From Fructobacillus pseudoficulneus (GTDB lineage Bacteria; Bacillota; Bacilli; Lactobacillales; Lactobacillaceae), in contig NZ_FNWS01000002.1 of assembly GCF_900108455.1 (NCBI RefSeq), positions 1-64,000 on the forward strand: a stretch of 64,000 nt of DNA. The letters are read 5' to 3'. Position 1 is the stretch's first letter, and each line of letters opens with the position of its first letter. The notes beneath the pieces are model-generated. The model was not told where the DNA came from and did not search any database. It saw nothing but the letters and a program-made list of their open reading frames with translations. Below, in pieces: positions 34,973 to 43,275 of the stretch. The translations under genes and the position numbers were made by a program.

Positions 34973-35722
34973 TTACTTGCGGCGCAAGAAGCGGTAGTCG
35001 CCGGCCTTCAAGCGCTTGACTTCATCATGCTTTAAATCACGGTACTCACCTGGCTGTAAGCCGAGCAAATCCAAGAAAGCGTAACGATCACGGCGTAACT
35101 TTTCAACTGGCAAGCCCACCTTGGCCAACATATCCTTAACCTGGTGGTTGCGGCCTTCATGAATCGTGACTGTGACAAAGGAAACCTTCTTATCCCGGTC
35201 AACCTTTTCAATGGCCACCTTAGCCGGTGCAGTTTTCTTACCCTTGATGACCACCCCACGCTTTAAGGGAGCTAGCTGTTCCAAGGTAGCTAAACCCTTC
35301 ACCTTAGCGGTATAAACCTTATCAACTCGACCTTTGGGATGCATCAATTGGTTCGCTAAGTCCCCGTCATTGGTCAACAGTAAGGCTCCGGTTGTATCGT
35401 AATCCAACCGACCAACGGGGTAAACTCGGGCATCAACATCCTCAAGAATATCAACCACCGTCTTGCGATCCTTGTCGTCATGACTAGTTGTCACAACACC
35501 CCGTGGCTTATTCAGCAAATAATAGACATGCTTTTCTTGCCCGTCCAGTGGCACGCCATCAACCTTCACTTCGTCTTGCGCGGTCACCTTGGTTCCAAGC
35601 TGACTGACCACTTGGCCGTTGACTTCAACACGGCCCTCCAAGATGATGGTTTCAGCCGCACGGCGGGAGGCAATCCCGGCCTGGGCAATCACCTTTTGTA
35701 GTCGTTGACTTTCTTCCGTCAT
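34973..35722 (-). CDS. rluB: Ribosomal large-subunit pseudouridine synthase B
   Basis: The 249-residue protein has an N-terminal S4 domain (RLQKVIAQAGIASRRAAETIILEGRVEVNG, residues about 6-40) and a RsuA-type catalytic domain with the Asp motif VGRLDYDTTGALLLTNDGDLAN near 101-120, plus HEGRNHQVKDML near 188. Enzymes of this group convert a uridine in 23S rRNA to pseudouridine. The start overlaps the scpB stop by 4 bases, the conserved scpA-scpB-rluB arrangement. RsuA is unlikely given that context. Confidence 0.93.
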   Translation of the reverse strand: MTEESQRLQKVIAQAGIASRRAAETIILEGRVEVNGQVVSQLGTKVTAQDEVKVDGVPLDGQEKHVYYLLNKPRGVVTTSHDDKDRKTVVDILEDVDARVYPVGRLDYDTTGALLLTNDGDLANQLMHPKGRVDKVYTAKVKGLATLEQLAPLKRGVVIKGKKTAPAKVAIEKVDRDKKVSFVTVTIHEGRNHQVKDMLAKVGLPVEKLRRDRYAFLDLLGLQPGEYRDLKHDEVKRLKAGDYRFLRRK

Positions 35723-36420
35723 TGGTTGGACTCCTTTTGTTCTTCACTGTCCACTGTTGTCGCAGCCGCCTGATCTGCACCTTCAGCTTCGCTATCCGGC
35801 TGATTCTCTGGCACAGCGGCACTATCTGCTACCGCAATTGTATCACCCTGGTCATCAATTTGATCAAACAAAGCCACCTCGGCTTGTCCGGTTTCATCAA
35901 GGGTCAAGTCATTAATATCAGGCAATTCAGGCAATTCTTCCAAGGACTTCAACCCAAAGTAGTCCAAAAAATCAGCGGTTGTCCCATACAAAATTGGACG
36001 CCCGATTTCTTCCTTACGGCCAACAGCCTCAATCAACTGGTGCAGCAGCAATTTTTGAATGGTTCCGGCCGACCGAACACCACGAATTTGATCAATTTCA
36101 ACTCGGGTAATTGGCTGTTGATAAGCAATAATCACCAAAGTTTCCAACTGTGGCTGGGTCAACTTCGTATTGACTGGGAGGTCAAAGTAGGCCGAGACCA
36201 ACTTACCAAATTCCGGCTTCGTCACAATCACATAACGGTCATCAGAAGACCGCAGCGTCAATGGCGAATCAACCTCAATCAAATGGGTCGCCAACTTATC
36301 AATTAAACCTGGGATGGCTCCCTTATCAAAGCCGGTAATCTTAGCTAATTCCGCGGCAGTCAGGCCATCCTCACCCGCGACAAAGAGCAATGCTTCAATT
36401 TGACTAATCTTCTGATCCAT
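35719..36420 (-). CDS. scpB: Chromosome segregation and condensation protein ScpB
   Basis: The 233-residue protein has two winged-helix domains (ISQIEALLFVAGEDGLTAAELA at residues 5-27; TQPQLETLVIIAYQQPITRVEIDQIRGVRS near 88-117), the ScpB pattern. A long acidic C-terminal tail (residues about 180-233) is extra compared with the usual 180-200 residues. With ScpA and SMC it forms the condensin complex. It overlaps scpA by 17 bases and rluB by 4. Confidence 0.95.
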   Translation of the reverse strand: MDQKISQIEALLFVAGEDGLTAAELAKITGFDKGAIPGLIDKLATHLIEVDSPLTLRSSDDRYVIVTKPEFGKLVSAYFDLPVNTKLTQPQLETLVIIAYQQPITRVEIDQIRGVRSAGTIQKLLLHQLIEAVGRKEEIGRPILYGTTADFLDYFGLKSLEELPELPDINDLTLDETGQAEVALFDQIDDQGDTIAVADSAAVPENQPDSEAEGADQAAATTVDSEEQKESNQ

Positions 36421-37210
36421 TTTTCACCGTTTTAATTAAAATTTCTTCTGATAAATCTGCCTGCCAGAGGGTAATTTCCCCTGCTTTGGTAATTTCAAGC
36501 AAGCCCAAAAAGGTCATCACCAGGCGGTCAGCCTGAAAGACATCATCGAACAGAGACGTAAAGGGCAGCGATTGGCCAGCGGGCAACCGTTGCAATTTAT
36601 GCCGAATGGTCTTAATTCCATCACCAATCGTATAAGAGTCCGACTCCACTTGCCTAGTCTTTGGTGCTAAGTCGCGTTTACGAGCTAAAACACTATCAAA
36701 GGCCAACTGGAGATCAATCAAAGTTAACCCTGGGGCCAAGGCCAGCGCCTGGTCAGCTTCCGGCTTTTCTTCTTCAATCGCTGGTCGGGCATAGGATTGC
36801 AAGCCGGATTCTTGCCGTTCGTCAAAGAAGCCGGTGGCCTGCTGAAAGCGTTGATAGACCAACAAACGAGCAATCAATTCCTCTTTGGGGTCTAACTCTT
36901 CAAAGTTATCATCCTCATCATCGGTTACCGGTGGCTTTGGCAGCAAGTCCGTTGACTTAATGTGAATCAATTTGGCCGCCATCACTAAGTACTCGGCCGC
37001 CACATCCAACTGCATGGCCTGCTGGTCATGGATAAAGCCCAAGTATTGCTTCGTGACTTCTGCAATTGGCAACTCGAAAATATCCATTTCATGCTTTTTG
37101 ATCAAATGCAAAAGCAGGTCCAAGGGCCCTTCGAAATCAGTAATCTTAATTGTAAGACTTTGGTTTGGTATAATGCTTTCTCCATTTATCAATGTATGTT
37201 TGGGTCTCAA
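36404..37210 (-). CDS. scpA: Segregation and condensation protein ScpA
   Basis: The protein contains ITDFEGPLDLLLHLIKKHEMDIFELPIAEVTKQYL, the ScpA N-terminal signature that binds the SMC neck (split by segment), and a winged-helix C-terminus (FTSLFDDVFQADRLVMTFLGLLEITKAG region). The start is uncertain. TTG 37210 gives 268 residues but overlaps the RibT-like gene by 65 bases; homologues begin near the TIKITDFEG segment. An ATT at about 37174 has GGAGA upstream, and a second TTG lies near 37192. No ATG is in frame. Its partner scpB follows. Confidence 0.93.
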   Translation of the reverse strand: MRPKHTLINGESIIPNQSLTIKITDFEGPLDLLLHLIKKHEMDIFELPIAEVTKQYLGFIHDQQAMQLDVAAEYLVMAAKLIHIKSTDLLPKPPVTDDEDDNFEELDPKEELIARLLVYQRFQQATGFFDERQESGLQSYARPAIEEEKPEADQALALAPGLTLIDLQLAFDSVLARKRDLAPKTRQVESDSYTIGDGIKTIRHKLQRLPAGQSLPFTSLFDDVFQADRLVMTFLGLLEITKAGEITLWQADLSEEILIKTVKNGSED

Positions 37211-37523
37211 GTGTCCCCATAATCGTCATATTTGGATAAAACTCTTGCAAATCCGTCAACATTTGCGCATGGGTTGCCTTTTTTGGGGCCCCAGGTGTCA
37301 AAATTAAATGACGGACAATCAAAACTTTATCACGGTAGCGTTCAAAGCCAAGAAGGCCATTAATCGAATCCAACTGGTCTGGCTGCCAGAAAAACAGCTG
37401 AAAGTTGGGTTGCTCGTACAGGTCAAGCACCTGCTTGAGATGGCTTAAGTCCTTTAATTCCGGTACAAGGGAAAACAATCCCATGACGATTTTTTCATCA
37501 TCTGGTCTGGTGGGAATTAACAT
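37146..37523 (-). CDS. RibT-like protein (GNAT-fold, YpuD/RibT family)
   Basis: The 125-residue protein has the small RibT pattern (KVLIVRHLILTPGAP near residue 65-78 and KWRKHY at the end) known from the gene between riboflavin genes and scpA in Bacillus. RibT is an acetyltransferase-fold protein whose substrate is unsettled. Here the riboflavin synthesis genes are missing and only the scpA neighbourhood is kept. The gene follows xerD by 20 bases and overlaps scpA at its 3' end. Confidence 0.75.
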   Translation of the reverse strand: MLIPTRPDDEKIVMGLFSLVPELKDLSHLKQVLDLYEQPNFQLFFWQPDQLDSINGLLGFERYRDKVLIVRHLILTPGAPKKATHAQMLTDLQEFYPNMTIMGTLETQTYIDKWRKHYTKPKSYN

Positions 37524-37543
37524 GCTAACTCCTTTTCTACTGG

Positions 37544-38431
37544 CTAAGCGCGGGGATGGTACTGGTCATAGACCTGACTCAGGCGCTTTTTTGAAATATG
37601 AGTATAAATCTGTGTGGTAGAGATGTCGGCATGGCCAAGCAGCTCCTGGACAATCCGCAAGTCTGCCCCATTTTCTAGGATATGGGTTGCAAATGAGTGC
37701 CGCAAAGTATGCGGCGAAACGTCCTTTTGAATATCCGCTTGCTGAACTAACTTTTTGATCAACTGCCAGACTCCTTGCCGTGACAGTGAGCGGCCATGGT
37801 CGTTAACAAACAGGGTTGCCGTCCGCTGGTCTTTAACCAAAGCCGGCCGGGCTTTGGCTAAGTAACGGTCAACCCAGTCAACTGCTAGCTCGCCAATTGG
37901 AATAATCCGTTCCTTGTCACCCTTTCCCAGGGTTTGAATCAGACCCAAGTCTAGGTGAAGGTCTTCCATCTTTAAGTGGACTAACTCCGAAACCCGTAAA
38001 CCGGTGGCATACATGACTTCCAGCATTGCCCGGGTCCGTAAGCCTAAGGGAGTCGAAACATCCGGTGTCTCCAAGAGGCGGTCGACTTCTGCGACTGACA
38101 AAACGGCTGGCAAATGTTCGGCCTTCTTTGGCGGCTTAATGTTTAACATTGGGTCGTGGTCAACCTGGCCTTCACGCTTCAGGTAAGCAAAGCACTTACG
38201 CAGCGAAGTCACCATTCGCGCCACCGATGTGTTGGCCCGCTGTTCTTGCCGCATTTGATTTAAAAAGGACAAAATTAACAGGTGGTCCACATCATGCCAG
38301 GTCTTTTGTTGCTGGTTTAAAAAGCGAACAAAGGCCGTCAAATCCTGTCGGTAGGCCGTCAGCGTATTTTTTGACAAGCCTCGCTCGACCTGTACGTAAT
38401 TTAAATAATCTTCCATCACGTCAGGCAACAT
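37544..38431 (-). CDS. xerD: Tyrosine recombinase XerD
   Basis: The 295-residue protein has an N-terminal SAM-like domain (DYLNYVQVERGLSKNTLTAYRQDL) and a catalytic domain with ATGLRVSELV (Arg near residue 150), GKGDKERIIPI (Lys), HTLRHSFATHILENG (His-x-x-Arg near 246) and HADISTTQIYTHI (nucleophile Tyr near 280). The length and C-terminus fit XerD, which resolves chromosome dimers at dif with XerC. It sits in the usual cvfB-xerD-ribT-scpA neighbourhood, so it is not a mobile-element integrase. Confidence 0.93.
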   Translation of the reverse strand: MLPDVMEDYLNYVQVERGLSKNTLTAYRQDLTAFVRFLNQQQKTWHDVDHLLILSFLNQMRQEQRANTSVARMVTSLRKCFAYLKREGQVDHDPMLNIKPPKKAEHLPAVLSVAEVDRLLETPDVSTPLGLRTRAMLEVMYATGLRVSELVHLKMEDLHLDLGLIQTLGKGDKERIIPIGELAVDWVDRYLAKARPALVKDQRTATLFVNDHGRSLSRQGVWQLIKKLVQQADIQKDVSPHTLRHSFATHILENGADLRIVQELLGHADISTTQIYTHISKKRLSQVYDQYHPRA

Positions 38432-38434
38432 AGG

Positions 38435-39319
38435 CTAGTCCTTCATTCCAGCCTCAGTCAGCTGGATGCCATCATCGACTTGGATGATTAAGCGTTCCTT
38501 ATAAAGCCGGCCCAAAGCGCGCTTAAATTGCGACTTTGAAAAGCCAAACTGCTTTTTAATCGCCTCGGGATCCGACTTGTCATTAAATGGCAAGAAATGA
38601 TCAGCCTTGCGTTGCAATTGAATCAGCAAGAATTGCGCATCTTCATCCATTAACTTATAGGCTAATGGCTTCAAAGATAGGTTCACAATGCCACGGTCGT
38701 TGACGCCCAATACCCGGGCCGTCACTACTTCACCCAAACGTGGTTCCGCTTCCCGTTGGGATGGATGGATAAAGCCTAGGTAGTAGTCCTCGGTCAACAC
38801 CAACGTTCCAACCAACTTGTTGCGGTAGACGGTGGCCTTGATCTTTTCACCCTTCTTAACCCCGGCATTAAGTCGCGCCTGACGAGAAACAGCTTGAATC
38901 ACGTCTTGTTGAGCAAGCTTACCCCAGAGACGGTCCTTGTTGTCTTCCTTGATTGACAACAACAAGCGGTCCCCGGCCTTTGGCCAAAGTTCTTTCATCG
39001 TTGGCAAATCATCCAAAGAAACCACCAAGTCCTTATTGGCTAAGCCAATATTAACAAAGACACCAAGGTCACTACGTGAGTTGACCACGGTTCCCCAGGC
39101 GTACTGGTCTTTTTGCACAGCCGGGATGGTTTTGGTGATTTGAAGGCGGTGTTGCTCATTTTGATAAGCAAAACCAGTCACCATTCCACCAACCTTTAAT
39201 GGCTTTTCCAATTCTTGCTTGTCGATTTCGTATGTCACGCCATCAACTTGTGCGTAAAAATACTGGTCGTTTTCATCAGTGACATCAGCTCGAATCACTT
39301 GTCCCAGACTTGTATCCAT
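38435..39319 (-). CDS. cvfB: CvfB-type S1-domain RNA-binding protein
   Basis: The 294-residue protein has S1-like domains (LGQVIRADVTDENDQYFYAQV; WGTVVNSRSDLGVFVNIGL near residue 75; a third near 150) and a C-terminal winged-helix (DPEAIKKQFGFSKSQFKRALGRLYKE, near 250). This is the CvfB/YitL layout. Family members regulate virulence factors in staphylococci and bind RNA. I start at ATG 39319 with AAAAGGA upstream; the ATG at 39328 overlaps that site. Confidence 0.9.
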   Translation of the reverse strand: MDTSLGQVIRADVTDENDQYFYAQVDGVTYEIDKQELEKPLKVGGMVTGFAYQNEQHRLQITKTIPAVQKDQYAWGTVVNSRSDLGVFVNIGLANKDLVVSLDDLPTMKELWPKAGDRLLLSIKEDNKDRLWGKLAQQDVIQAVSRQARLNAGVKKGEKIKATVYRNKLVGTLVLTEDYYLGFIHPSQREAEPRLGEVVTARVLGVNDRGIVNLSLKPLAYKLMDEDAQFLLIQLQRKADHFLPFNDKSDPEAIKKQFGFSKSQFKRALGRLYKERLIIQVDDGIQLTEAGMKD

Positions 39320-39404
39320 TGCGCCCATCCTTTTCTTCTAACTACTCTATGGGGCACGATTACCCCAACATCCTATGTATAAGCGGTTAGACCGCTTTTG
39401 ATGC

Positions 39405-39851
39405 TTACTTGGCCAAAGCAGCCTTCACTTGATCAGCTACGACCTTACCATCGGCACGGCCCTTTGTTTGACCAGAAACAATGCCCATGACCTTCCCCAT
39501 GTCAGCTGGGCTATTAGCCCCGGTCTTTTCGATGGCAGCAGCCACAATGTCCTTGATTTCGTCTTCAGACAATTGGGCTGGCAAGTACTTTGCCAAAACA
39601 TCCAATTCAGCTTGCGTTGCTTCCGCTAAATCATCACGGTTACCCGCCTTAAATTCAGCAATTGAATCACGGCGTTGCTTGACTTCACGTGACAAAACGG
39701 CCAACTCCTCTTCTTCAGTCAAATCATGACCCAAGTTGATTTGTTCGTTCATCACCGCTGACTTGATTTGACGAACAACCGCTAAAGTTTGCTTGTCCTT
39801 AGCCTTCATGGCTTCCTTCATATCAGCCTGTACTTGTTCTAATAAGCTCAT
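39405..39851 (-). CDS. yqeY: GatB/YqeY domain protein
   Basis: The 148-residue helical protein matches YqeY, the free-standing form of the tRNA-interacting tail of GatB: LLEQVQADMKEAMKAKDKQTLAVVRQIKSAV at the start (split), EVKQRRDSIAEFKAGNRDDLAE near 55, YLPAQLSEDEI near 88 and MGKVMGIVSGQTKGRADGKVV near 118. It is usually next to rpsU, as here. The precise role is unsettled; a tRNA-binding role is inferred from the domain. Confidence 0.95.
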   Translation of the reverse strand: MSLLEQVQADMKEAMKAKDKQTLAVVRQIKSAVMNEQINLGHDLTEEEELAVLSREVKQRRDSIAEFKAGNRDDLAEATQAELDVLAKYLPAQLSEDEIKDIVAAAIEKTGANSPADMGKVMGIVSGQTKGRADGKVVADQVKAALAK

Positions 39852-39946
39852 CGATTTTCTCCTTCAAATGTGGAACTATACTTATATATTAGTCTACCAC
39901 GGCGGCAAATAAAAAACGCCACCAAAAGTGACGTTTTTTGGCCGAA

Positions 39947-40135
39947 TTAACGGTTCTTCTTCTTCTTGTTGCGCTTACGTGCAGCTTCAGACTTCAACTT
40001 ACGTTCAACTGAAGGCTTCACATAGAATTCACGCTTGCGGTATTCTTGGAGAGTACCGTCCTTTGAAACACCACGCTTGAAACGGCGCAATGCATCATCC
40101 AAAGATTCATTCTTACGTACAATAACCTTTGCCAT
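39947..40135 (-). CDS. rpsU: 30S ribosomal protein S21
   Basis: The 62-residue protein [23 protein letters not shown] with a basic tail (KRNKKKKNR) is S21. I start at ATG 40135; a strong AGGAGGGGG lies upstream. It is first in the rpsU-yqeY pair. A hairpin with GCCACCAAAAGTGACG-like arms lies near 39907-39938 after its stop. Confidence 0.97.
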   Translation of the reverse strand: MAKVIVRKNESLDDALRRFKRGVSKDGTLQEYRKREFYVKPSVERKLKSEAARKRNKKKKNR

Positions 40136-40305
40136 GTCGATCCCCCTCCTTCCTCGCATTTTATTTCGTATGTTGTAACGATATGCATTAAAGACTTATA
40201 TATTATCTCAATTCTAAAAAAGAATGTCAATCTTTTTTGCTAATTTTTTTGCTGGCAAACACGGATTATCATGCCTTTTGTAGTAAATTTGTCCAGTAAC
40301 TACGA

Positions 40306-41493
40306 TTAATTCCTTTTCCGCAGCACAATTGGCAGCGAGACCACAGTTAGCCCCAACATCAAGAGACCATAGAGGCCAATTCCGCCGTCCGTTGCAGGAC
40401 CGGGTGTTAGCGTATTGAAAAGTGAAATCAATGCTGGTGCTAAGGCCGTCCCAGCGTTACAACCAACCAACAAAATCGAATTAGCAATCCCCGCCGAGCG
40501 CTTGGGCACGCGGTTAGCAATGGTATTAAACAGGTAAGTCCCAGCCAATGGGTATGAAAAGCCAATTAAAATCACGGCAATCACCAATAAATATAGTTGA
40601 CTGGCACTATTCATGAGTAACGCACCTAAAGCCATCATAAACAAACCCAAGATAAAAACATAGCGGTGTATGTACTTAAAGATTACCCCAAACAAAAAGC
40701 CCATCAACATCGAAAAAATTGTATACGCCGTAATCACTACCGAAGCAACCATCGCCGAGCCCATCCGATGACTCAATACCAAATAAGGCGTGTAAACGTT
40801 CACCACCGACATTCCGACAGTTAAAATGCCACAATAAAGGGCAAACTCGATAATCGGCCAGGATAAGCGGTGCCACTGGCGGGGATGCTGAATTTGGTGT
40901 GGGGTCGGTTGATTGCGATGTGGATATTCCGGCACCACCTGCCAAAATCCCCACAAAATTAGGAACATTAGGCCATATGCCAAAAAGGAATAATGCCAAG
41001 AAAAGGTTAGTAACCAGCCCACCGTCAAATTGACGATACAAAGGCCGATTGGCTCAAAGGCAGTTCGATTACCGAGCATCTGCGCCTGATCATTTCCTTC
41101 ATAAAAGAAGTCAATTAAGGTAATGGCCAGTGAATTAGTCAAACCGATGCCCACGCCAAATAATAACCGACTAGCAAAAATTAACCAAAAATCATTGATC
41201 ACAGCAGGTAAGATACCAGCAACTCCCATGATTGCAAGCCCAGTCCCAATCACCTTTTTAATGCCAAACCGGTTGGCCAAACGACTAGAAAACAATAAAA
41301 CAATCAGAGCAGGAATCTGCTGCACGGTAGCCACCATATTAATTAAAGTCACTGGATAATGTCCAAATGTTTTTTGCAAGGACGGTAAAATCGGCGCAAT
41401 CCCCTTCCCCGTCGCAATGCTTAACGAAACGGCTAGAATCCAAAAACGATGCCAAGTTGTCTTTGAGTCCCATGCCTCTGCATACTTTGCCAT
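40306..41493 (-). CDS. MFS transporter, substrate unknown
   Basis: The 395-residue protein has about 12 transmembrane segments and the general MFS loop (SSRLANRFGIKKVIG near residue 64). SRLLFGVGIGLTNSLAITLIDFFYEG near 108-133 and a C-half of GFLFGVIFKYIHRYVF resemble drug/compound efflux carriers of the DHA1 type. It has no obvious partner gene. The start region has a GGGGG ribosome site. The substrate cannot be told. Confidence 0.8.
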   Translation of the reverse strand: MAKYAEAWDSKTTWHRFWILAVSLSIATGKGIAPILPSLQKTFGHYPVTLINMVATVQQIPALIVLLFSSRLANRFGIKKVIGTGLAIMGVAGILPAVINDFWLIFASRLLFGVGIGLTNSLAITLIDFFYEGNDQAQMLGNRTAFEPIGLCIVNLTVGWLLTFSWHYSFLAYGLMFLILWGFWQVVPEYPHRNQPTPHQIQHPRQWHRLSWPIIEFALYCGILTVGMSVVNVYTPYLVLSHRMGSAMVASVVITAYTIFSMLMGFLFGVIFKYIHRYVFILGLFMMALGALLMNSASQLYLLVIAVILIGFSYPLAGTYLFNTIANRVPKRSAGIANSILLVGCNAGTALAPALISLFNTLTPGPATDGGIGLYGLLMLGLTVVSLPIVLRKRN

Positions 41494-41559
41494 GGAACAC
41501 CCCCTTTAAAATGGTTCGATCAATTCCATTGTAACGCTTTTTCTTCAGTCGGTATTTTA

Positions 41560-42216
41560 TTAGAAAGACAACGCCTGATTGCTAGTCAGCGATGGGCAAA
41601 TGTGCCGGTTAAAAAAAGCAATTAGCAGGCCGTTACACAACAGTGAAAAGACAGTTCCGACCTGAACACCAATCACCTGCTGCGTTGACAGACCAACGAC
41701 GGCAATGATCAAAACTGGCATTAAAAAGGCCACTAATTGGGCCCGGGCCACATTTCTTGGGAAAAACCGTAGGGTTAGGAGCACCGTCAAAGAATCGGTC
41801 GGATACATCCAGAGGTTGGCGCGTTGGTAAAAAGAGGTGCCCAAGCAAACAATGGTAATGCCGCCAATTGCTAGCAAAACCCGCAGCCAATAATTCACCG
41901 CCGCAATGTTCAATGGCAGCAAGAAATTAACGAAAAGATGAATCAGTTGACTAAAGAAGAGGACAAACAAGAACTCACCGATGACAGTCAACCACGACCA
42001 ATGTTTTGCTAAGAAAACATTCACCGCTAGAATCATGATTCCAATAAGAAATAAGACGACTGCCAGTGGAATTTTTGTCACTAGCGCCAACCCAAGGGCC
42101 GCTGCCGTCCAGAGCCCGTTCCCTGCGCCCGAAACGATGGATAGTGCGTTACCAACCGCGACCAGCAGTAAACCCAAGAAAAAGAACAATAACCGCGTGA
42201 GAAATTTATTTTGCAT
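41560..42216 (-). CDS. YczE/YyaS-type integral membrane protein
   Basis: The 218-residue protein has five to six membrane segments and the family features VAVGNALSIVSGAGNGLWTAAALGLA near residue 18-44 and NLWMYPTDSLTVLLTLRFF near 135-153. YczE-like proteins of Bacilli have no settled function. It follows the MarR gene by 63 bases on the same strand and has a palindromic operator in front (42241-42254) that matches the one before marR. It is therefore the likely main target of that regulator. Confidence 0.8.
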   Translation of the reverse strand: MQNKFLTRLLFFFLGLLLVAVGNALSIVSGAGNGLWTAAALGLALVTKIPLAVVLFLIGIMILAVNVFLAKHWSWLTVIGEFLFVLFFSQLIHLFVNFLLPLNIAAVNYWLRVLLAIGGITIVCLGTSFYQRANLWMYPTDSLTVLLTLRFFPRNVARAQLVAFLMPVLIIAVVGLSTQQVIGVQVGTVFSLLCNGLLIAFFNRHICPSLTSNQALSF

Positions 42217-42240
42217 CAGAACTCCTTTTTAAATTAAACA

Positions 42241-42254
42241 GTTGCATTTGCAAC
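42241..42254. promoter_or_regulatory. MarR operator 2 (upstream of the YczE-type gene)
   Basis: GTTGCATTTGCAAC, an inverted repeat with 6-bp arms GTTGCA/TGCAAC, lies 25 bases before the YczE-type start. Its arms are identical to the operator at 42715-42728. Confidence 0.7.
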
Positions 42255-42279
42255 TCAACCTGTTAAAATAAAGCACAGC

Positions 42280-42690
42280 TTATGTGTGCAAAATTTTTGC
42301 TAATAATTGTTTTAATTGTTTTAGCTCGCTTGCCGATAACGCAGACAGTCGATCCTTGATGTACTTCTGTTCCAAGGCCGCTAACACCTGATAATTATCA
42401 CGCGCTTTCTGTGTTGGATAAAGTTGCTTGTAATTTTTATTTTTAGCATCCGCCACTTTATCAATATAACCGCGGCGGTCCAACTTTGTTAAGGCCCGAC
42501 TCAAAGTGGTCTTATCGACTTGAATCAAATCAGCTAAATCAGACTGCGTTAGCCCCTCGTGTTCAACGATGCGGATCAGATACAAGAACAAGTTATTTTC
42601 AAGCTGATACTGACTGGCTGCTTGGTTCATCTCTTTGGTTGCCCGCCTCGAAATGGAGCCCATTTGCCGGAAGATTTCTAAGTCAATCAT
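42280..42690 (-). CDS. MarR-family transcriptional regulator
   Basis: The 136-residue protein has a MarR winged helix: QLENNLFLYLIRIVEHEGLTQSDLADLIQVDKTTLSRALTKLDRRGYI (residues about 29-76, split here as segment) with the recognition helix KTTLSRALTKL, and a wing with NKNYKQLYPT. I start at ATG 42690 (GGGAGG 5 bases upstream). Its promoter has a TATAAT -10 (42730-42735) directly next to the palindrome at 42715-42728, so it probably represses itself. It is divergent from a GNAT gene. Confidence 0.88.
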   Translation of the reverse strand: MIDLEIFRQMGSISRRATKEMNQAASQYQLENNLFLYLIRIVEHEGLTQSDLADLIQVDKTTLSRALTKLDRRGYIDKVADAKNKNYKQLYPTQKARDNYQVLAALEQKYIKDRLSALSASELKQLKQLLAKILHT

Positions 42691-42714
42691 GTAAGCCTCC
42701 CTCATCACCCAACA

Positions 42715-42728
42715 GTTGCATATGCAAC
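42715..42728. promoter_or_regulatory. MarR operator 1 (marR/GNAT divergent region)
   Basis: GTTGCATATGCAAC, a perfect 14-base palindrome, lies just downstream of a minus-strand TATAAT (42730-42735), where it would cover the start site of marR. It can also affect the divergent GNAT gene. Confidence 0.75.
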
Positions 42729-42762
42729 CATTATACAGGAACAACGAAAGAAGGACAGACCA

Positions 42763-43221
42763 ATGTGGCAAATAAAAAAAATGACCGAATTGACTGCTAA
42801 CGAATTTTATCAATCCTTAAAACTGCGCATCGATACCTTTGTGGTCGAACAAAACCGAATCTACCACGAATTAGATGACAAGGACCCACAGGCCATTCAT
42901 GTTTTCTTTCAAGACAATCAGACGGCCCCTGTCCTAGCCTACGCCCGCGTTTTTTGGAATAACGATCACGTTACTTTTGGCCGAGTTGTCACCAGCCCAA
43001 ATGCGCGCGGCACCGGCCTCGGCCATGACTTAATGGTCCAAATTTTAGCAGTTTGCCAAGCTAATTGGCCGAATGAACCAATCGAAATCGAGTCGCAGGA
43101 ACAGGTTGTCGGCTTCTATGAAAAGTTTGGTTTTCAAGCACTAGCCGAACCATTTATTTTTGAAGGGACACCACATGTAACGATGCGGCGGACCAGTTCA
43201 CAATCAACACCAAACAACTAA
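42763..43221 (+). CDS. GNAT acetyltransferase, ElaA-like
   Basis: The 152-residue protein has the ElaA layout: LTANEFYQSLKLRIDTFVVEQNRIYHELDDKD near residue 9-40 (as segments), VTFGRVVTSPNARGTGLGHDLM near 70-92 with the acetyl-CoA loop, and QEQVVGFYEKFGFQ near 112-125. ElaA-type enzymes have no established substrate. AAGGAC precedes ATG 42763. Its promoter region is shared with marR, so MarR control is possible. Confidence 0.85.
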   Translation: MWQIKKMTELTANEFYQSLKLRIDTFVVEQNRIYHELDDKDPQAIHVFFQDNQTAPVLAYARVFWNNDHVTFGRVVTSPNARGTGLGHDLMVQILAVCQANWPNEPIEIESQEQVVGFYEKFGFQALAEPFIFEGTPHVTMRRTSSQSTPNN

Positions 43222-43230
43222 ATCGTCAGT

Positions 43231-43267
43231 AAAAAACCCTTAGCAATGAATGCTAAGGGCTTTTTTT
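43231..43267. terminator. Bidirectional terminator between GNAT and yitT genes
   Basis: The hairpin CCCTTAGCA-ATGAA-TGCTAAGGG is flanked by AAAAAA and TTTTTTT. Confidence 0.85.
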
Positions 43268-43275
43268 ATTGCTTA

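Noticed and set aside
35722-36306. A 194-codon open frame on the plus strand
   Set aside because: It lies fully opposite scpB, which has clear family motifs, and its predicted protein has no domain or ribosome site.
37544-38431. Phage or integrative-element integrase
   Set aside because: The tyrosine recombinase sits in the conserved cvfB-xerD-scpA neighbourhood and no other mobile-element gene or attachment repeat is nearby.
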